Below the pieces are notes generated by a model, which worked only from the letters and a program-made list of their open reading frames with translations, had not been told where the DNA came from and did no database searches. This document shows positions 5,488 to 5,526 of a DNA stretch of 5,526 bases, one piece after another. This stretch comes from Desulfosporosinus sp. (GTDB taxonomy: Bacteria; Bacillota; Desulfitobacteriia; Desulfitobacteriales; Desulfitobacteriaceae). The DNA is taken from NCBI GenBank assembly GCA_016278585.1, contig JADQBO010000499.1, positions 1 to 5,526 on the forward strand. The letters run 5' to 3'. Within the stretch, counting starts at the first letter, position 1. The number at the start of each line of letters is the position of its first letter. The position numbers were made by a program, and so were the translations under genes.

Positions 5488-5526
5488 ATGCCGGTATTTT
5501 ATGAGTTATTATTTATAGTTATGTTA
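5488..5526 (+). CDS. Start of an unidentified gene with a hydrophobic N-terminus (cut by the window edge)
   Basis: Only 13 codons are visible, reading MPVFYELLFIVML, open to the right edge. The start is well supported by AAGGGGGGG (5474-5482) 5 nt upstream and by the promoter at 5395. The hydrophobic beginning suggests a membrane segment or signal anchor. In the Bacillus yce locus a TerC-family membrane protein gene (yceF) follows the TerD genes, so TerC is one possibility, but nothing in these residues is diagnostic. Confidence 0.55.
   Translation, partial: MPVFYELLFIVML

Overview
This window looks like part of a tellurium-resistance-type (Ter) stress locus from a low-GC Gram-positive bacterium (Firmicutes). 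The signs are AT-rich intergenic DNA, strong purine-rich ribosome binding sites of the AAGGGGG type, use of GTG starts, and three consecutive TerD-family genes like the yceC-yceD-yceE set of Bacillus. The RBS style would suit a Desulfosporosinus/Desulfitobacterium-like clostridium, but the genus is a guess. All recognised genes are on the + strand.

Region 1 (1-2896) is a compact enzyme module. It holds the 3' part of a phosphoribosyltransferase (PRTase) gene with a C-terminal TRSP domain, running off the left edge. Next is a second PRTase-like protein (PRTase_1/StiP domain) fused to a C-terminal PELOTA RNA-binding domain. Last is a HAD-superfamily phosphatase whose start overlaps the preceding stop (ATGA). 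Comparative genomics of Ter systems has proposed that such genes (two PRTases, a HAD phosphatase and, elsewhere, ATP-grasp and CitE-like enzymes) make a nucleoside-like metabolite. To my knowledge that product has not been identified.

Region 2 (2897-3186) is a 290-bp intergenic control region with no recognisable terminator. It contains an 18-bp perfect dyad, a 9-bp direct repeat whose second copy lies in that dyad, a 7-bp repeat at 11-bp spacing, a good extended -10 promoter and a leader of about 100 nt.

Region 3 (3187-5106) encodes three tandem TerD-domain proteins, predicted cytoplasmic Ca2+-binding stress proteins. The first is a divergent YceC-type paralogue with a Gly-rich insertion and altered acidic motifs. 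The second and third are canonical and about 63% identical to each other by hand count. A clear intrinsic terminator follows the third.

Region 4 (5107-5526) is about 330 bp without a confident gene. It has a possible folded RNA element, a near-consensus sigma-A promoter (TTGATA-N17-TATGAT) and a strong RBS. It leads to the first 13 codons of a gene with a hydrophobic N-terminus, cut by the right edge. By analogy with yceF this might be a TerC-type membrane protein, but 13 codons cannot show it.

The layout suggests at least three transcription units: the enzyme module (promoter outside the window, possibly reading through), the TerD trio, and the next gene with its own promoter.
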